A stretch of DNA of 64,000 nucleotides from Conexibacter arvalis (GTDB taxonomy: Bacteria; Actinomycetota; Thermoleophilia; Solirubrobacterales; Solirubrobacteraceae), in contig NZ_JACHNU010000002.1 in assembly GCF_014199525.1 (NCBI RefSeq), forward strand, positions 42,055 to 106,054, given 5' to 3'. Every line of letters starts with the position of its first letter. The stretch's first letter is position 1. Below, one piece after another: positions 1 to 8,001 of the stretch. The notes under the pieces are model-generated. The model was not told the origin of the DNA and ran no database searches. It saw nothing but the letters and a program-made list of their open reading frames with translations. Both the position numbers and the translations under genes were made by a program.

Positions 1-562
1 TCTGGACGTTCGCCGACACGTCGGCGACGAGCAGCGTCAGCGGGAAGAAGACGCCCATGCAGATGACGGCGACCTTCTCGGTCTCGTCGATGCCGAACCA
101 GATGATGAACAGCGGGATGAACGCGGTCGCGGGCATGAAGCGGACCGCGGCGACCAGCGGCTCGATGAACGCCTGCACCGCGCGGAAGGAGCCGATCGCG
201 ATGCCGAGCGGGACGGCGACGACCGCCGACAGCGCGAAGGCGATCAGGATCCGCCGCGTGCTCGACCAGACGTCGCCGGCGAAGCCCTCGTTCGCGAACA
301 GCTGGTAGAGCCGGTCGGCGGTCGCGCTCGGCGTCGGCAGGAAGAGGTCGTCGACCAGCTCGCCGTAGGAGACGATGCTCCAGAGCGCGAGCACGAGCAG
401 GAAGCAGCCGCTCGTGAGCGCGAGCGCGAGCGGGCGCGAGATCGGCTCCTTCGGCCGCATCGCGGTGCTGAGGCGGGAGCGCCGGGCCCGCAGCGGAAGC
501 TGCGGGCCGGGCGCCGTCGCGGCCGTGCGATCGGCCGCGTCGCGGGCGTGCGTCTCAACCAT
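1..562 (-). CDS. ABC transporter permease, SsuC/TauC/NitT type (3' end outside window)
   Basis: This is the inner-membrane subunit of an importer for an anionic or organosulfur-type substrate. About 187 N-terminal residues are visible and the reading frame runs off the left edge. After a roughly 40-residue basic cytoplasmic leader there are hydrophobic segments (around FLLVLALWSIVSY and LIAFALSAVVAVPLGIAIG) and then the start of the BPD_transp_1 domain, including RFMPATAFIPLFIIWFGID, typical of SsuC/TauC permeases. ATG at 562 overlaps the TGA of the binding protein by 8 bases (ATGGTTGA), so the two are translationally coupled. The ATPase partner is not visible and probably lies beyond the left edge. 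Family assignment is firm; the substrate is inferred only from context. Confidence 0.88.
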   Translation of the reverse strand, partial: MVETHARDAADRTAATAPGPQLPLRARRSRLSTAMRPKEPISRPLALALTSGCFLLVLALWSIVSYGELVDDLFLPTPSATADRLYQLFANEGFAGDVWSSTRRILIAFALSAVVAVPLGIAIGSFRAVQAFIEPLVAAVRFMPATAFIPLFIIWFGIDETEKVAVICMGVFFPLTLLVADVSANVQ

Positions 563-1574
563 TGCCGAGGTACTGGGGGTCGAGCGCGTCGGTCGCCTTC
601 ACGGCCGTCGAGACGTCGCCTATCTCGCTCCAGAAGCGGCCGGCCTCGTCGGCGACGGCGTACAGCGGGCCGGGCGCGTCGGCCGTGCCCATCAGTCTGC
701 GCGCCTCCGCGGAGGTGTAGAACTTGATCGACTCGAGCTGGTCCTCGATGTCGCTCGCTCTCGTGTCGAGGCCGCGCGACATGATCTCGATCGCCTCCTT
801 GGGGTTGGAGCGCAGGAACTCGATCGATCTGTCCCAGCCGGCGATCGCGGCGCGGACGGCGTCGGGGTTGTCCTCGGCCCACTCCCTGCCGAGCGCGATC
901 GTGTCGACGATCACGTCGGGGTAGTCCTTCGTCGAGGCGAGCACCGTGCCGCCGCTTTCGGCCGCCTGGTCGAGCCACGGCTGCCAGGTCGCGGCGGCCG
1001 GGACTCTGCCGGCGACGAACGCCGAGCCGGCGGCGGAGGGATCGAGGTTGCGCGCGGTGATGTCGTCGAGGCTCATCCCGTTTCTCTGCAGCGCGTACGC
1101 GAGCAGGAACTGCGTCGTCGTGCCCTCCTGGACCGCGACCTCTCTGCCTCTCAGATCGGCGACCGTGCTCATGCCGTCGCCGCCGACGACGCCGTCCGCC
1201 CCGTCGGAGGCGTCGGTCACCATCACGTTCACGACCGGGACGCCCTTGGCGATCGTGTTGATGACCGTGTCGAGCGTCGTGGCGAAGCCCTCGAGCTTCC
1301 CGGCGCGGACCGCGACGCCGCGCTGCAGCGCGTCGTCGCCGACGACCGTCGGCCGCAGGTCGACGCCGGCCTCCTCGAAGAAGCCCTTCTCCTTGCCGAT
1401 GAAGTACGGGCCGTAGCCCGTGTAGCTCGAGATGCCGAGCCGCAGCACCGGCTTGTCGCCCGATGCGGTGGACGCGCCGCCCGACGACTCGCCGCTGCTG
1501 CCGCATGCCGTCAGGGCAGCGGCCGAAGCGAGGGCGAGCGCAAGCGCCGCGAACCCACGGAAACACCTTCTCAT
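555..1574 (-). CDS. ABC transporter substrate-binding lipoprotein, NMT1/SsuA-like
   Basis: Extracytoplasmic receptor that would deliver a small ligand to the permease it overlaps; 339 residues. A lipoprotein signal peptide is clear: MRRCF, a hydrophobic stretch, then the lipobox LTAC followed by a Gly/Ser linker. The mature part has the NMT1/SsuA pattern (LGISSYTGYGPYFIGKEKGFFEEAGV, then a TQFLLAYALQRNG helix and a central DLRGREVAVQEG segment). ATG at 1574 was chosen over an upstream in-frame start at 1625 because it begins the signal peptide and has an AGAGGA ribosome site. The promoter carries one of two GTCGACAGTCGAC operators shared with the divergent gntR gene. The ligand is likely a sulfonate, taurine or nitrate-type molecule; the neighbourhood favours organosulfur. 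Confidence 0.88.
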   Translation of the reverse strand: MRRCFRGFAALALALASAAALTACGSSGESSGGASTASGDKPVLRLGISSYTGYGPYFIGKEKGFFEEAGVDLRPTVVGDDALQRGVAVRAGKLEGFATTLDTVINTIAKGVPVVNVMVTDASDGADGVVGGDGMSTVADLRGREVAVQEGTTTQFLLAYALQRNGMSLDDITARNLDPSAAGSAFVAGRVPAAATWQPWLDQAAESGGTVLASTKDYPDVIVDTIALGREWAEDNPDAVRAAIAGWDRSIEFLRSNPKEAIEIMSRGLDTRASDIEDQLESIKFYTSAEARRLMGTADAPGPLYAVADEAGRFWSEIGDVSTAVKATDALDPQYLGNG

Positions 1575-1639
1575 TGAACCGTCCTCTTTCTCGGGGATTA
1601 GGGGGGCGGTCTCCTCTGGGCGCACACGCTAACAGGATT

Positions 1640-1730
1640 GTCGACAGTCGACTAGTCCACTTTCGCTCTGACCCCGATGACGCGCGACGCAAGCCCCCGC
1701 AGGGCATGCGCCATTCGGTCGACTGTCGAC
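1640..1730. promoter_or_regulatory. Paired GTCGACAGTCGAC operators in the divergent promoter region
   Basis: Two 13-base elements, GTCGACAGTCGAC at 1640-1652 and its exact reverse complement at 1718-1730, lie 65 bases apart between the lipoprotein gene (minus) and the gntR gene (plus). Each has the same orientation relative to the gene it faces. The right copy overlaps a candidate promoter for gntR (-35 TCGACT at 1726-1731, -10 TAGGGT at 1750-1755, 18-base spacer). Short GT(N)AC-type palindromes are common GntR/FCD operators, so autoregulation plus control of the ABC operon is the natural reading. This is inferred from symmetry and position only. Confidence 0.6.
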
Positions 1731-1799
1731 TTTCGTGGCGGGCGTGCGTTAGGGTATTCCGCGATGGCACCTCCGCGCAGGCCCAGAAAGGGAGCCGAC

Positions 1800-2474
1800 G
1801 TGCTCGCGTTCGACCGCGTCGATCGCCCGTCGCTCGCGGACATGGCCCACGCCAGCATCAGCAGGTCGATCCTCGCCGGCGAGGTGCCGCCGGGCACGCA
1901 GCTGAAGGAGACCCACCTCGCCGACCAGCTCGGCATGAGCCGCGCGCCGATCCGGGAGGCGTTCAAGCGGCTCGCCGACGAGCACCTCGTCGTCGAGCGC
2001 CCGCGCTACGGCGTCTTCGTGCGCGAGTTCGACGCCGACGACATCGCCGACATCTACAACCTGCGCGTCGCGATCGAGACGACCGCGGCGCGCCTCTTCA
2101 TCCGCGCCGGCGCGTCGACCACCCCGCTGCGCGCGCTCGTCGACGAGATGGAGGCGGCGGCCGGCAGAGGCGACACCGAGGCCGTCGTCGACGCCGAGGT
2201 CCGCTTCCACCAGACGCTCTGCGACCTCTGCGGCAACGGCTACGTCAGCGCCGTCTTCCGCAACCTCCAGGGCCCGATCCACATGGCGATGGGGATGGAC
2301 GACCGCAACTACGTCGACCTCGACGAGATCGTCCACGAGCACGACCCCGTCGTCGACGCGCTCGAAGGCGGCGACGAGCAGGTCGCCGTCGCCGTCATCG
2401 CCGAGCACATCACCTCGTCAGTCGCCTCCGTGATCGAGCGCCTCGGCGGCGACCCGGGCCGGATCCTCGACTGA
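1800..2474 (+). CDS. GntR family transcriptional regulator, FCD (FadR-like) ligand domain
   Basis: One-component regulator of 224 residues. The N-terminal winged helix-turn-helix has the typical segments RSILAGEVPPGTQLKETHLA and SRAPIREAFKRLADEHLV; the remainder is the all-helical FCD domain (IYNLRVAIETTAARL and a late EHITSSV His motif for metal/ligand binding). Upstream in-frame starts exist (1677, 1764), but GTG at 1800 has a strong AAAGGGAG Shine-Dalgarno at 1787-1794, and the putative operator and promoter occupy 1718-1755, so 1800 is preferred. It is divergent from the lipoprotein/permease operon and convergent with the DszC-relative gene. The ligand is unknown; an organosulfur or aromatic acid metabolite would fit the surroundings. 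Confidence 0.88.
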   Translation: MLAFDRVDRPSLADMAHASISRSILAGEVPPGTQLKETHLADQLGMSRAPIREAFKRLADEHLVVERPRYGVFVREFDADDIADIYNLRVAIETTAARLFIRAGASTTPLRALVDEMEAAAGRGDTEAVVDAEVRFHQTLCDLCGNGYVSAVFRNLQGPIHMAMGMDDRNYVDLDEIVHEHDPVVDALEGGDEQVAVAVIAEHITSSVASVIERLGGDPGRILD

Positions 2475-2496
2475 GGCGGGGCTCCCCGGCCCCGCC
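2475..2496. terminator. Bidirectional hairpin between gntR and the convergent operon
   Basis: GGCGGGG at 2475-2481 pairs with CCCCGCC at 2490-2496 around an 8-base loop, directly after the gntR stop codon and just before the end of the facing operon. There is no T tract, as is usual in such high-GC DNA. Confidence 0.45.
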
Positions 2497-2501
2497 GTCG
2501 C

Positions 2502-3506
2502 TCAGGCCGCCGCGAGCGCGCCTGCGCCGAGCCGCCGGCGCCGGGCCGCGCGCGGATGCAGATCGGCCAGCGCGCGGGCGTCGCGCCACGCCGCGTCGAA
2601 GCCGAGCGCGTTGGCGGTGCCGCTCGTGCCGACGACCTGCCAGACGCGGTCGCCCTGCGCCTGGGCGGTCGTCAGCGCGACCTCCAGCGCCGCGAGCGCG
2701 CGGTCGCGCGCGGCCGCGACCGCGCTCGGGCGCAGACGGGAGGCGCGCGCGAAGGCGCCCGCGTCCTCCGCCGCCCGGCCCCCGACGGTCGCGGCCGCGC
2801 CGGGGCTGGCCGCGTCGCCCTCCCCGCCGCCGAGCAGCTCGCCGAGCTCGGCCGCCGCCGCGCGCACGAGCGCCGCGGCGCCCCACGCCTCGGAGAGCCC
2901 GGCTCCGAGCAGCGTCTGACTGAACGGGTCGCCGGTCGCCGCGCTCACGCCAGGGAGCGGGCGCGGCCGCGGCCGTCTGCGCGTCAGCTCCGCCGACGCC
3001 TCGACGCTGCCGAGCGCGAGCCCCGCGGCGACGGCGCCGTCGAACAGCGCCTGCAGCGCCTCCAGCAGCACCGGAAGCGCCGCCTCGCCCGCAGGCGCCC
3101 GCTCCCGCCCGGCCGCCGGGACGGCGGCCGTCGCCCCGGCCGGCGTCCCGCCCGGCGGCGCGACCGCGTCCGGCACGCCGCGCAGCCCCACTCGCTCGGC
3201 GGCCGGCGGCAGCTCGCGGCCGTCGCCGAGCAGCGCTCCGCGCGCGGCGGCCGCGCGCAGCGCGGCCGCCGCGGCGCCGGGCGCCCCGAGCGCGAGCAGC
3301 GTCGCCATCACCGCAAAATGGGACCCGAGCGCGAAGGCGGCCGAGCCGTCGCGCTCGGCGGTCGCCCGCACCAGCTCGGCCGCCTCCGCGACGGACGCGC
3401 CCTCGCCGCCGAGCGAGCTCGGCGCCAGCAGCGCCGGCGCCCCCTCGGCGCGCAGCGCCGCGAGCGTCGCCGCGGTCGCGGCGCGGTGGTCGTCGATCGT
3501 CGTCAT
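2502..3506 (-). CDS. Degenerate acyl-CoA dehydrogenase-fold protein related to DszC
   Basis: Last gene of the minus-strand organosulfur operon, 334 residues, shorter than the roughly 400 of its relatives. The N-terminal helical part (ALLAPSSLGGEGASVAEAAEL) and the C-terminal end (VWQVVGTSGTANALGFDAAWRDARALADLHP) align by eye with flavin monooxygenases of the DszC/SfnB group. The central beta domain that normally contacts the flavin is largely replaced by Ala/Gly/Pro-rich sequence, and only one of the two C-terminal active-site His residues remains. ATG at 3506 follows a perfect AAGGAGGA site. Possibly a non-catalytic partner, a reduced oxidase or a decaying paralogue. Family membership is reasonably sure; activity is doubtful. 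Confidence 0.7.
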   Translation of the reverse strand: MTTIDDHRAATAATLAALRAEGAPALLAPSSLGGEGASVAEAAELVRATAERDGSAAFALGSHFAVMATLLALGAPGAAAAALRAAAARGALLGDGRELPPAAERVGLRGVPDAVAPPGGTPAGATAAVPAAGRERAPAGEAALPVLLEALQALFDGAVAAGLALGSVEASAELTRRRPRPRPLPGVSAATGDPFSQTLLGAGLSEAWGAAALVRAAAAELGELLGGGEGDAASPGAAATVGGRAAEDAGAFARASRLRPSAVAAARDRALAALEVALTTAQAQGDRVWQVVGTSGTANALGFDAAWRDARALADLHPRAARRRRLGAGALAAA

Positions 3507-3529
3507 CGCAACAGTCCTCCTTGCTGGCG

Positions 3530-4723
3530 TCAGTCGCCGTAGAAGCGCGGCCCAAGCTCGCGTGAGCCGTTGAGCAGCACGTCGCCGACGATGCGGTGGT
3601 GGTAGATCGGCGGGTTGAGGTGGAGCGAGTGGATCCGCACGTCGCGCCAGTAGCGGTCGATGCCGGTCGCGTGGCGGCCGGCGGCGACGCCCGGCAGCTC
3701 GAGCACCTCGGTGCCGACCTCCAGGCCGACGCCGGCCGCGAACAGCCGCAGCGTCTCGGAGCGCTGCTTGAGCGCGACGATCTCCTCGACCTCCAGCTCG
3801 CGCCGCCGCGCGAAGCCGTCGGCGATCTCGGCGGCGACCTCGTCGCGCAGCGCGACCGCCGCCTGGACGCGCGCCGACAGGCGGCCGAGCAGCGACAGCG
3901 CCTCCGGATCCAGCTCGGCCGCGGTCGCCGGCGGCGGCTCGCCGCCGCCGCGCACCAGCCCGAGCGCCGTCCGCAGCGCCCCCTGCGCCGCCCCGACCAG
4001 GATCGAGGCGAAGAACAGCCCGCCCGGCGCCTCGTAGAACGGCGGGAACGAGTCGCGCGGTCCGGGGTGGCTGTCGGCGTAGACCTCCTCCGGCTTCACG
4101 ACGACGTCTCTGAACTCGATCGTCACCGTCGCCGTGCGGCGCAGGCCGAGGTGGTCCCAGTCGTCGTGGAAGGTCTGGCCCTCCCGGTCTCTCGGCACCG
4201 CGACGTAGACGTAGGAGCGCTCGTCGGTGCGCGGCGCGAGCACCGTCGAGAGGTCGCCGGTCAGCGCGCCGGTGTTGAGCGGCTTGACGCCGTTGAGCAC
4301 GTAGCCGCCCTCGGGCGTCGGCGTCGCTCTGAACGGCACGAACGGCTGCGTCACGTTGCCCCACAGCCACCGCCCGGCGGCCGAGGCGCGCTGCAGCTCC
4401 GCGTTGCCGCCGTCGTAGTCGAGCAGGTCGGGGATGAAGTTCGTGAAGTGGTAGGCGAGCAGGCCGCCGACGTTCGGGTCCAGCGCCGACAGCTCGCTGA
4501 CGACCGCCGCGGCCTCGACGTGGGTCGCCCCCTCTCCCCCGTGCTCGCGCGGGATCAGCAGGTTGGTCAACCCCGCCGCCCGGACCGCCTGCAGCTCGGC
4601 GTGCGGCGGCTCGCCGGCGCGCTCGCGTTCGGCGACCGTCGCCGCGAACCCGGCGACGCTGCGGCGGGCGACGCTGACCCAGTCGGTGGTGGTCGCCGCC
4701 TCCGTGACCTCGGCGATGCTCAT
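3530..4723 (-). CDS. DszC/SfnB-like flavin-dependent monooxygenase
   Basis: Predicted cytoplasmic reduced-flavin-dependent oxygenase with an acyl-CoA dehydrogenase fold, 397 residues. DszC-type enzymes oxidise organosulfur sulfides to sulfones. Visible landmarks: LLIPREHGGEGATHVEAAAV near residue 55, a YHFTN motif matching the DszC YHLTN segment, the beta-domain segment YVLNGVKPLNTGA, the DDWDHLGLRRT segment, and the C-terminal HSLH pair matching the two essential DszC histidines in THSLH. The DszC active-site Ser position reads Asn here, so the substrate or chemistry may differ. ATG at 4723 overlaps the upstream aldo/keto reductase stop (ATGA) and has a GGAGGGGAG site. An acyl-CoA dehydrogenase role is less likely given the operon and lack of clear CoA determinants. 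Confidence 0.78.
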   Translation of the reverse strand: MSIAEVTEAATTTDWVSVARRSVAGFAATVAERERAGEPPHAELQAVRAAGLTNLLIPREHGGEGATHVEAAAVVSELSALDPNVGGLLAYHFTNFIPDLLDYDGGNAELQRASAAGRWLWGNVTQPFVPFRATPTPEGGYVLNGVKPLNTGALTGDLSTVLAPRTDERSYVYVAVPRDREGQTFHDDWDHLGLRRTATVTIEFRDVVVKPEEVYADSHPGPRDSFPPFYEAPGGLFFASILVGAAQGALRTALGLVRGGGEPPPATAAELDPEALSLLGRLSARVQAAVALRDEVAAEIADGFARRRELEVEEIVALKQRSETLRLFAAGVGLEVGTEVLELPGVAAGRHATGIDRYWRDVRIHSLHLNPPIYHHRIVGDVLLNGSRELGPRFYGD

Positions 4724-5760
4724 CGCTCCCCTCCTGCGGGTCGGCGGCGCGCCGCGGGCGACAGCGCCGGGTTGTCGTAGCCGCGGTCGGCCGGGTTGAT
4801 CGTCGTCCCGGGCGGGACGATTTCGTCGATCCGGTCGAGCACGTCGTCGCTCAGCGCGACGTCGGCGGCGCCGAGCTGGCTCTCCAGCTGCGCGGAGGTG
4901 CGCGGGCCGATGATCGCGGAGGTGACCGCCGGGTGGCGGATCACGAACGCGAGCGCGAGGTGGATCAGGCTGATCCCGGCCTCGTCGGCGAGCGCCTGCA
5001 GCCGCTCGACCGCCGCGTACTTGCGCTGGTTGACCGGCAGCGACAGGTCGTAGAGGTGCGGGAAGCGGGCTCCGCGCCGGCTCTCGGCGATCGCTCTGCC
5101 CCTGCCGGTCAGCCAGCCGCCGCCGAGCGGGCTGTACGGCAGGATCCCGATCCCGTGGCGCCGCGCGGTCGGCAGCACGTCCTTCTCGACCTCGCGGGCC
5201 AGCAGCGAGTACGGCGGCTGCTCGGAGACGAGCCGTTCGCGCCCGCGCCGCTCGGCGACCCACTGCGCCTCGACCAGCCACTCGGCCGGAAAGGTCGAGG
5301 AGCCGATCGAGCGGATCTTGCCGGCCGCGACGAGATCGCTCAGCGCGCCGAGCGTCTCGTCGAGGTCGGTGTGCCGGTCGAGCCGGTGGATCTGGAAGAG
5401 GTCGATCCAGTCGGTTCGCAGCCGGCGCAGCGACGCCTCGACCGCCTGCACGATCCAGCGGCGGCTGCCGCCCTGGTGGTTGGGGTCCTCGCTCATCGGC
5501 CGGTAGGCCTTGGTCGCGAGGATCACCCGCTCGCGGCGTCCGCCCGCGAGCGCCTTGCCGACGATCGTCTCCGACTCGCCTCTCGAGTAGACGTCGGCGG
5601 TGTCGACGACGTTGACGCCGGCGTCGAGCGCCTGGTGGACGATCCGGATCGCGTCGTCGTGGTCGGGGTTGCCGGCCGCGCCGAGCATCATCGTCCCGAG
5701 CGTCAGCGGCGTGACGCGCAGACCGCTGCGCCCACGGATGCGGTGGTCGGAGAGGCTCAT
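4720..5760 (-). CDS. Aldo/keto reductase
   Basis: NADPH-dependent carbonyl reductase of 346 residues with an (alpha/beta)8 barrel. The family pattern is complete: GTMMLGAAG strand, NVVDTADVYSRGESE with the catalytic Asp and Tyr, VILATKAY with the catalytic Lys, FQIHRLD with the catalytic His, and a C-terminal IIGPRTSAQLESQL NADP-binding segment. It overlaps the preceding binding-protein gene and the following DszC-like gene by 4 bases each (ATGA), so it is an integral member of the operon. It could reduce an aldehyde or ketone released when the transported substrate is cleaved. Family assignment is very firm; the substrate is unknown. Confidence 0.92.
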   Translation of the reverse strand: MSLSDHRIRGRSGLRVTPLTLGTMMLGAAGNPDHDDAIRIVHQALDAGVNVVDTADVYSRGESETIVGKALAGGRRERVILATKAYRPMSEDPNHQGGSRRWIVQAVEASLRRLRTDWIDLFQIHRLDRHTDLDETLGALSDLVAAGKIRSIGSSTFPAEWLVEAQWVAERRGRERLVSEQPPYSLLAREVEKDVLPTARRHGIGILPYSPLGGGWLTGRGRAIAESRRGARFPHLYDLSLPVNQRKYAAVERLQALADEAGISLIHLALAFVIRHPAVTSAIIGPRTSAQLESQLGAADVALSDDVLDRIDEIVPPGTTINPADRGYDNPALSPAARRRPAGGER

Positions 5761-6869
5761 CCGACCGGGTCCTCGATCGAGTCGGCGTTCGCTCTCGTGA
5801 TCACCCTGCCGCCGGACAGGACGACCTGTCTGGGCTGGTCTGCGTGCTGTCCGGTGAGCGCGTTGTACGCGGCCCAGACGAGCTGTCTGTGCAGCTCGTG
5901 CGGGCTGCTCCAGTAGGTCGCGAACAGGTCGCCGCGCTTGACGCCCTCCAGCGCCGGCCGGTAGCCGCCGTTGCCGATGATCTTCACCGCGTCCTGGCCG
6001 GAGGTGCGGGCGGCGGTCGAGACGCCGACCGAGAGGCTGTCGGTCGCGGTGAAGACGGCGTCGAGGTCGCGGTGCTTGGCGAACAGCGCGGTCCCGGCCT
6101 CGGCGCCGGCCTCGGGCGTGTCGACTCTCGCGTCGACGCGATCGACGTACCGCAGGCCGAACCTGTCGCCCCAGTATCTGACCTGTCTGACCTTGTAGTC
6201 GAGCATCGGCGCCGGGATCCCGAGGCCGATCAGCGCGTACGTGGCGCCGGGCTGCGTCTCGGCGAGCAGCTTCGCGCGGTCGTAGGCCGACTTGTCGGTG
6301 CCGGAGAAGATCTCGCCGGCGAAGCCCTCCTGGAACGGCAGGTCGGCTCTGTATGGGACGTCGTTGACGAAGACGAGCGTGCCCTGCGCTCTGGCCTTGT
6401 CGAGCAGCGGCGTGAGCGAGTTGGGGTCGAGCGCCGAGAGGACGATCGCGTCGACTCTCTGCGCCAGCAGCTGCTCGACGTCGGAGACCTGCTTCTGAAC
6501 GCTGAACTGCGCGTCGGTCGCGATCACCCTGCCGCCGAGGCGCGCGACCTCGTCTCTCACGGCCTCCTCCTGGGCGACCAGCGACGGGACCGCGGTCGAC
6601 GGATTCGGGAAGCCGATCGTGAACCTGAAGCCCGCTCTGATCTCGGGCTCCGGGAAGCTCGTCGGGAGGTCGGCCTCCGGGCCGTCGTAGACGACGTCGG
6701 CGACCCGCGCGGCGCCGTCGCCGCCGCCGGCGGCGGGCGTCGCCGGCGCGGCGGCGGTCGCGGCGGCGTCGTCGTCGGACGAGCCGCACGCGGCGAGCGC
6801 GACGGCCGCGACGGCGGCGATCAGCAGCGCGAACGCGCGCTTCGCCCAATCGGGTGCGATGCGGTGCAT
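5757..6869 (-). CDS. RbsB-type periplasmic sugar-binding lipoprotein
   Basis: Receptor of the RbsABC-type importer encoded in the same operon; 370 residues. The lipoprotein signal has the lipobox LAAC, then a Gly/Ala/Pro linker. The mature domain is a Peripla_BP_4 fold: FTIGFPNPS first strand, VDAIVLSALDPNSLTPLLDKA, LVFVNDVPY, DAVFTATDSLSVGV and KIIGNGGYRPALEGVKRGDLFATYWSSP. It follows the DszB-like gene by 34 bases and overlaps the aldo/keto reductase (ATGA). The family usually binds sugars but some members bind other polar ligands such as autoinducer-2; with desulfurisation genes around it, a sulfur-containing glycoside or polyol is conceivable. Family is firm; ligand is speculative. Confidence 0.87.
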   Translation of the reverse strand: MHRIAPDWAKRAFALLIAAVAAVALAACGSSDDDAAATAAAPATPAAGGGDGAARVADVVYDGPEADLPTSFPEPEIRAGFRFTIGFPNPSTAVPSLVAQEEAVRDEVARLGGRVIATDAQFSVQKQVSDVEQLLAQRVDAIVLSALDPNSLTPLLDKARAQGTLVFVNDVPYRADLPFQEGFAGEIFSGTDKSAYDRAKLLAETQPGATYALIGLGIPAPMLDYKVRQVRYWGDRFGLRYVDRVDARVDTPEAGAEAGTALFAKHRDLDAVFTATDSLSVGVSTAARTSGQDAVKIIGNGGYRPALEGVKRGDLFATYWSSPHELHRQLVWAAYNALTGQHADQPRQVVLSGGRVITRANADSIEDPVG

Positions 6870-6903
6870 CGGGGTGGTTCTCCTGGTTCTCGTGTGGTGA
6901 TGG

Positions 6904-8001
6904 TCAGCCGCGCCCGGCCGCCAGCTCGCGGGCCAGCTCGAGCGGGCGCGGGTCGATCCACGCGTCGACGTCGAACGGCTGCGCGATGAAGCCGTGCGCG
7001 AGCAGGTGGTCGTGCTGGCTCTGCAGCACGGCCGCGGTGTCGTCGGGAAGCGCGACGTCGAGCGCGTCGGTGAGCGTGTCGCCGTAGCTCGCCTCCAGCA
7101 GCGCGGTCGGCAGCTGCAGGCGGTGCGACAGCAGCCGCGCCGACTCGTCGCGGTGCTCGCGCGACCACGCCGCCGCCTCCAGCAGCCGCGCGATCACGCG
7201 CGCGACCAGCTCGGGCCGCTCGCGCGCGAGGGCGCCGCTGACGGTCAGCGTGTCGGGGACGCCGTTGTTGACGCGCGCGATCCGGTCGGGCTGCTCGGCC
7301 TGGTCGAAGACGATCCGCGCGCCGGCCAGCCCCTGCAGCTCGAGCGCGTGGGTGCTCTGCGACGTGACCGCGTCGACCTCCCCGCGCACGAGCGGCCCGA
7401 GCACGGCGCGCTGGAAGTACCACTTGTCGTGCAGCGCCCAGCGCAGCCGGCCGCGCACGTCGGCGTGGTCGCTGTTCGGCAGCACGTGGTCGGGCTCGTC
7501 GACCTCGACCAGCTCGACGTCGTCGAAGCTCAGGTCCGCCGATCTCAGCGCCTCGGCGTAGACGCGCAGCGTCGAGGCGCGCCAGAAGTCGACGGCGGCG
7601 CCGTCGCGGCGTGGCACGAGCAGCCGGCGTCCCCTCAGGTCGGCCGCCCGCTCGATCCCTGACGCCGGCAGGGCCAGCACGGGGTACGGGACGCGCGTCC
7701 ACGAGACGCCGATGACGACCGTGTCGGCGCCGCGGGCGCGGGCGACGATCGCGGGCACGTTGCCGCCGTGGCGGAACGAGTTGGCCTTGCGGTGAGTGAA
7801 GTGCGACTGGTGAGTCGCCGGATCGGGCGAGGAGGCGATCGGCAGCCACGACAGCCCGCTGCCGTCGAACTCGCGCTCAAAGGCCCCGGTCGCGAGCGCC
7901 AGCTCGAAGGCGGTCGGGATCGGGCAGCGCGTGTACCAGAGCTCGTCGTCGGCCGACGGGATCGTGCGGTCGAGGTCGAGGCCGGCGGTGGTGGCGGTCA
8001 T
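6904..8001 (-). CDS. DszB-like aryl/alkyl sulfinate desulfinase
   Basis: 365 residues, the same length as the classical 2'-hydroxybiphenyl-2-sulfinate desulfinase DszB, which cleaves the C-S bond of a sulfinate to release sulfite. It has a periplasmic-binding-protein fold but no signal peptide, as in DszB. Known DszB active-site residues Cys27, His60 and Arg70 have counterparts: Cys26 in YTRCPIPTA (DszB SNCPVPNA), His67 in SHFTH and Arg77 in FRHGG, with the His-to-Arg spacing of ten preserved and the following Gly-Gly kept. Start and stop overlap the permease (ATGA) and it lies 34 bases before the binding-protein gene. A simple NMT1-type transport protein is the alternative, but cytoplasmic location and conserved nucleophile favour the enzyme. 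Recognised from memory of DszB, not by alignment software. Confidence 0.75.
   Translation of the reverse strand: MTATTAGLDLDRTIPSADDELWYTRCPIPTAFELALATGAFEREFDGSGLSWLPIASSPDPATHQSHFTHRKANSFRHGGNVPAIVARARGADTVVIGVSWTRVPYPVLALPASGIERAADLRGRRLLVPRRDGAAVDFWRASTLRVYAEALRSADLSFDDVELVEVDEPDHVLPNSDHADVRGRLRWALHDKWYFQRAVLGPLVRGEVDAVTSQSTHALELQGLAGARIVFDQAEQPDRIARVNNGVPDTLTVSGALARERPELVARVIARLLEAAAWSREHRDESARLLSHRLQLPTALLEASYGDTLTDALDVALPDDTAAVLQSQHDHLLAHGFIAQPFDVDAWIDPRPLELARELAAGRG

Noticed and set aside
1677..1799. Longer N-terminus of the GntR regulator
   Set aside because: The region contains a promoter-like sequence and an operator and has poor coding character; GTG 1800 has the strong ribosome site.
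3530..4723. Acyl-CoA dehydrogenase for fatty acid oxidation
   Set aside because: The C-terminal HxxH pair and YHFTN segment match flavin monooxygenases of the DszC group and the operon contains no beta-oxidation genes.
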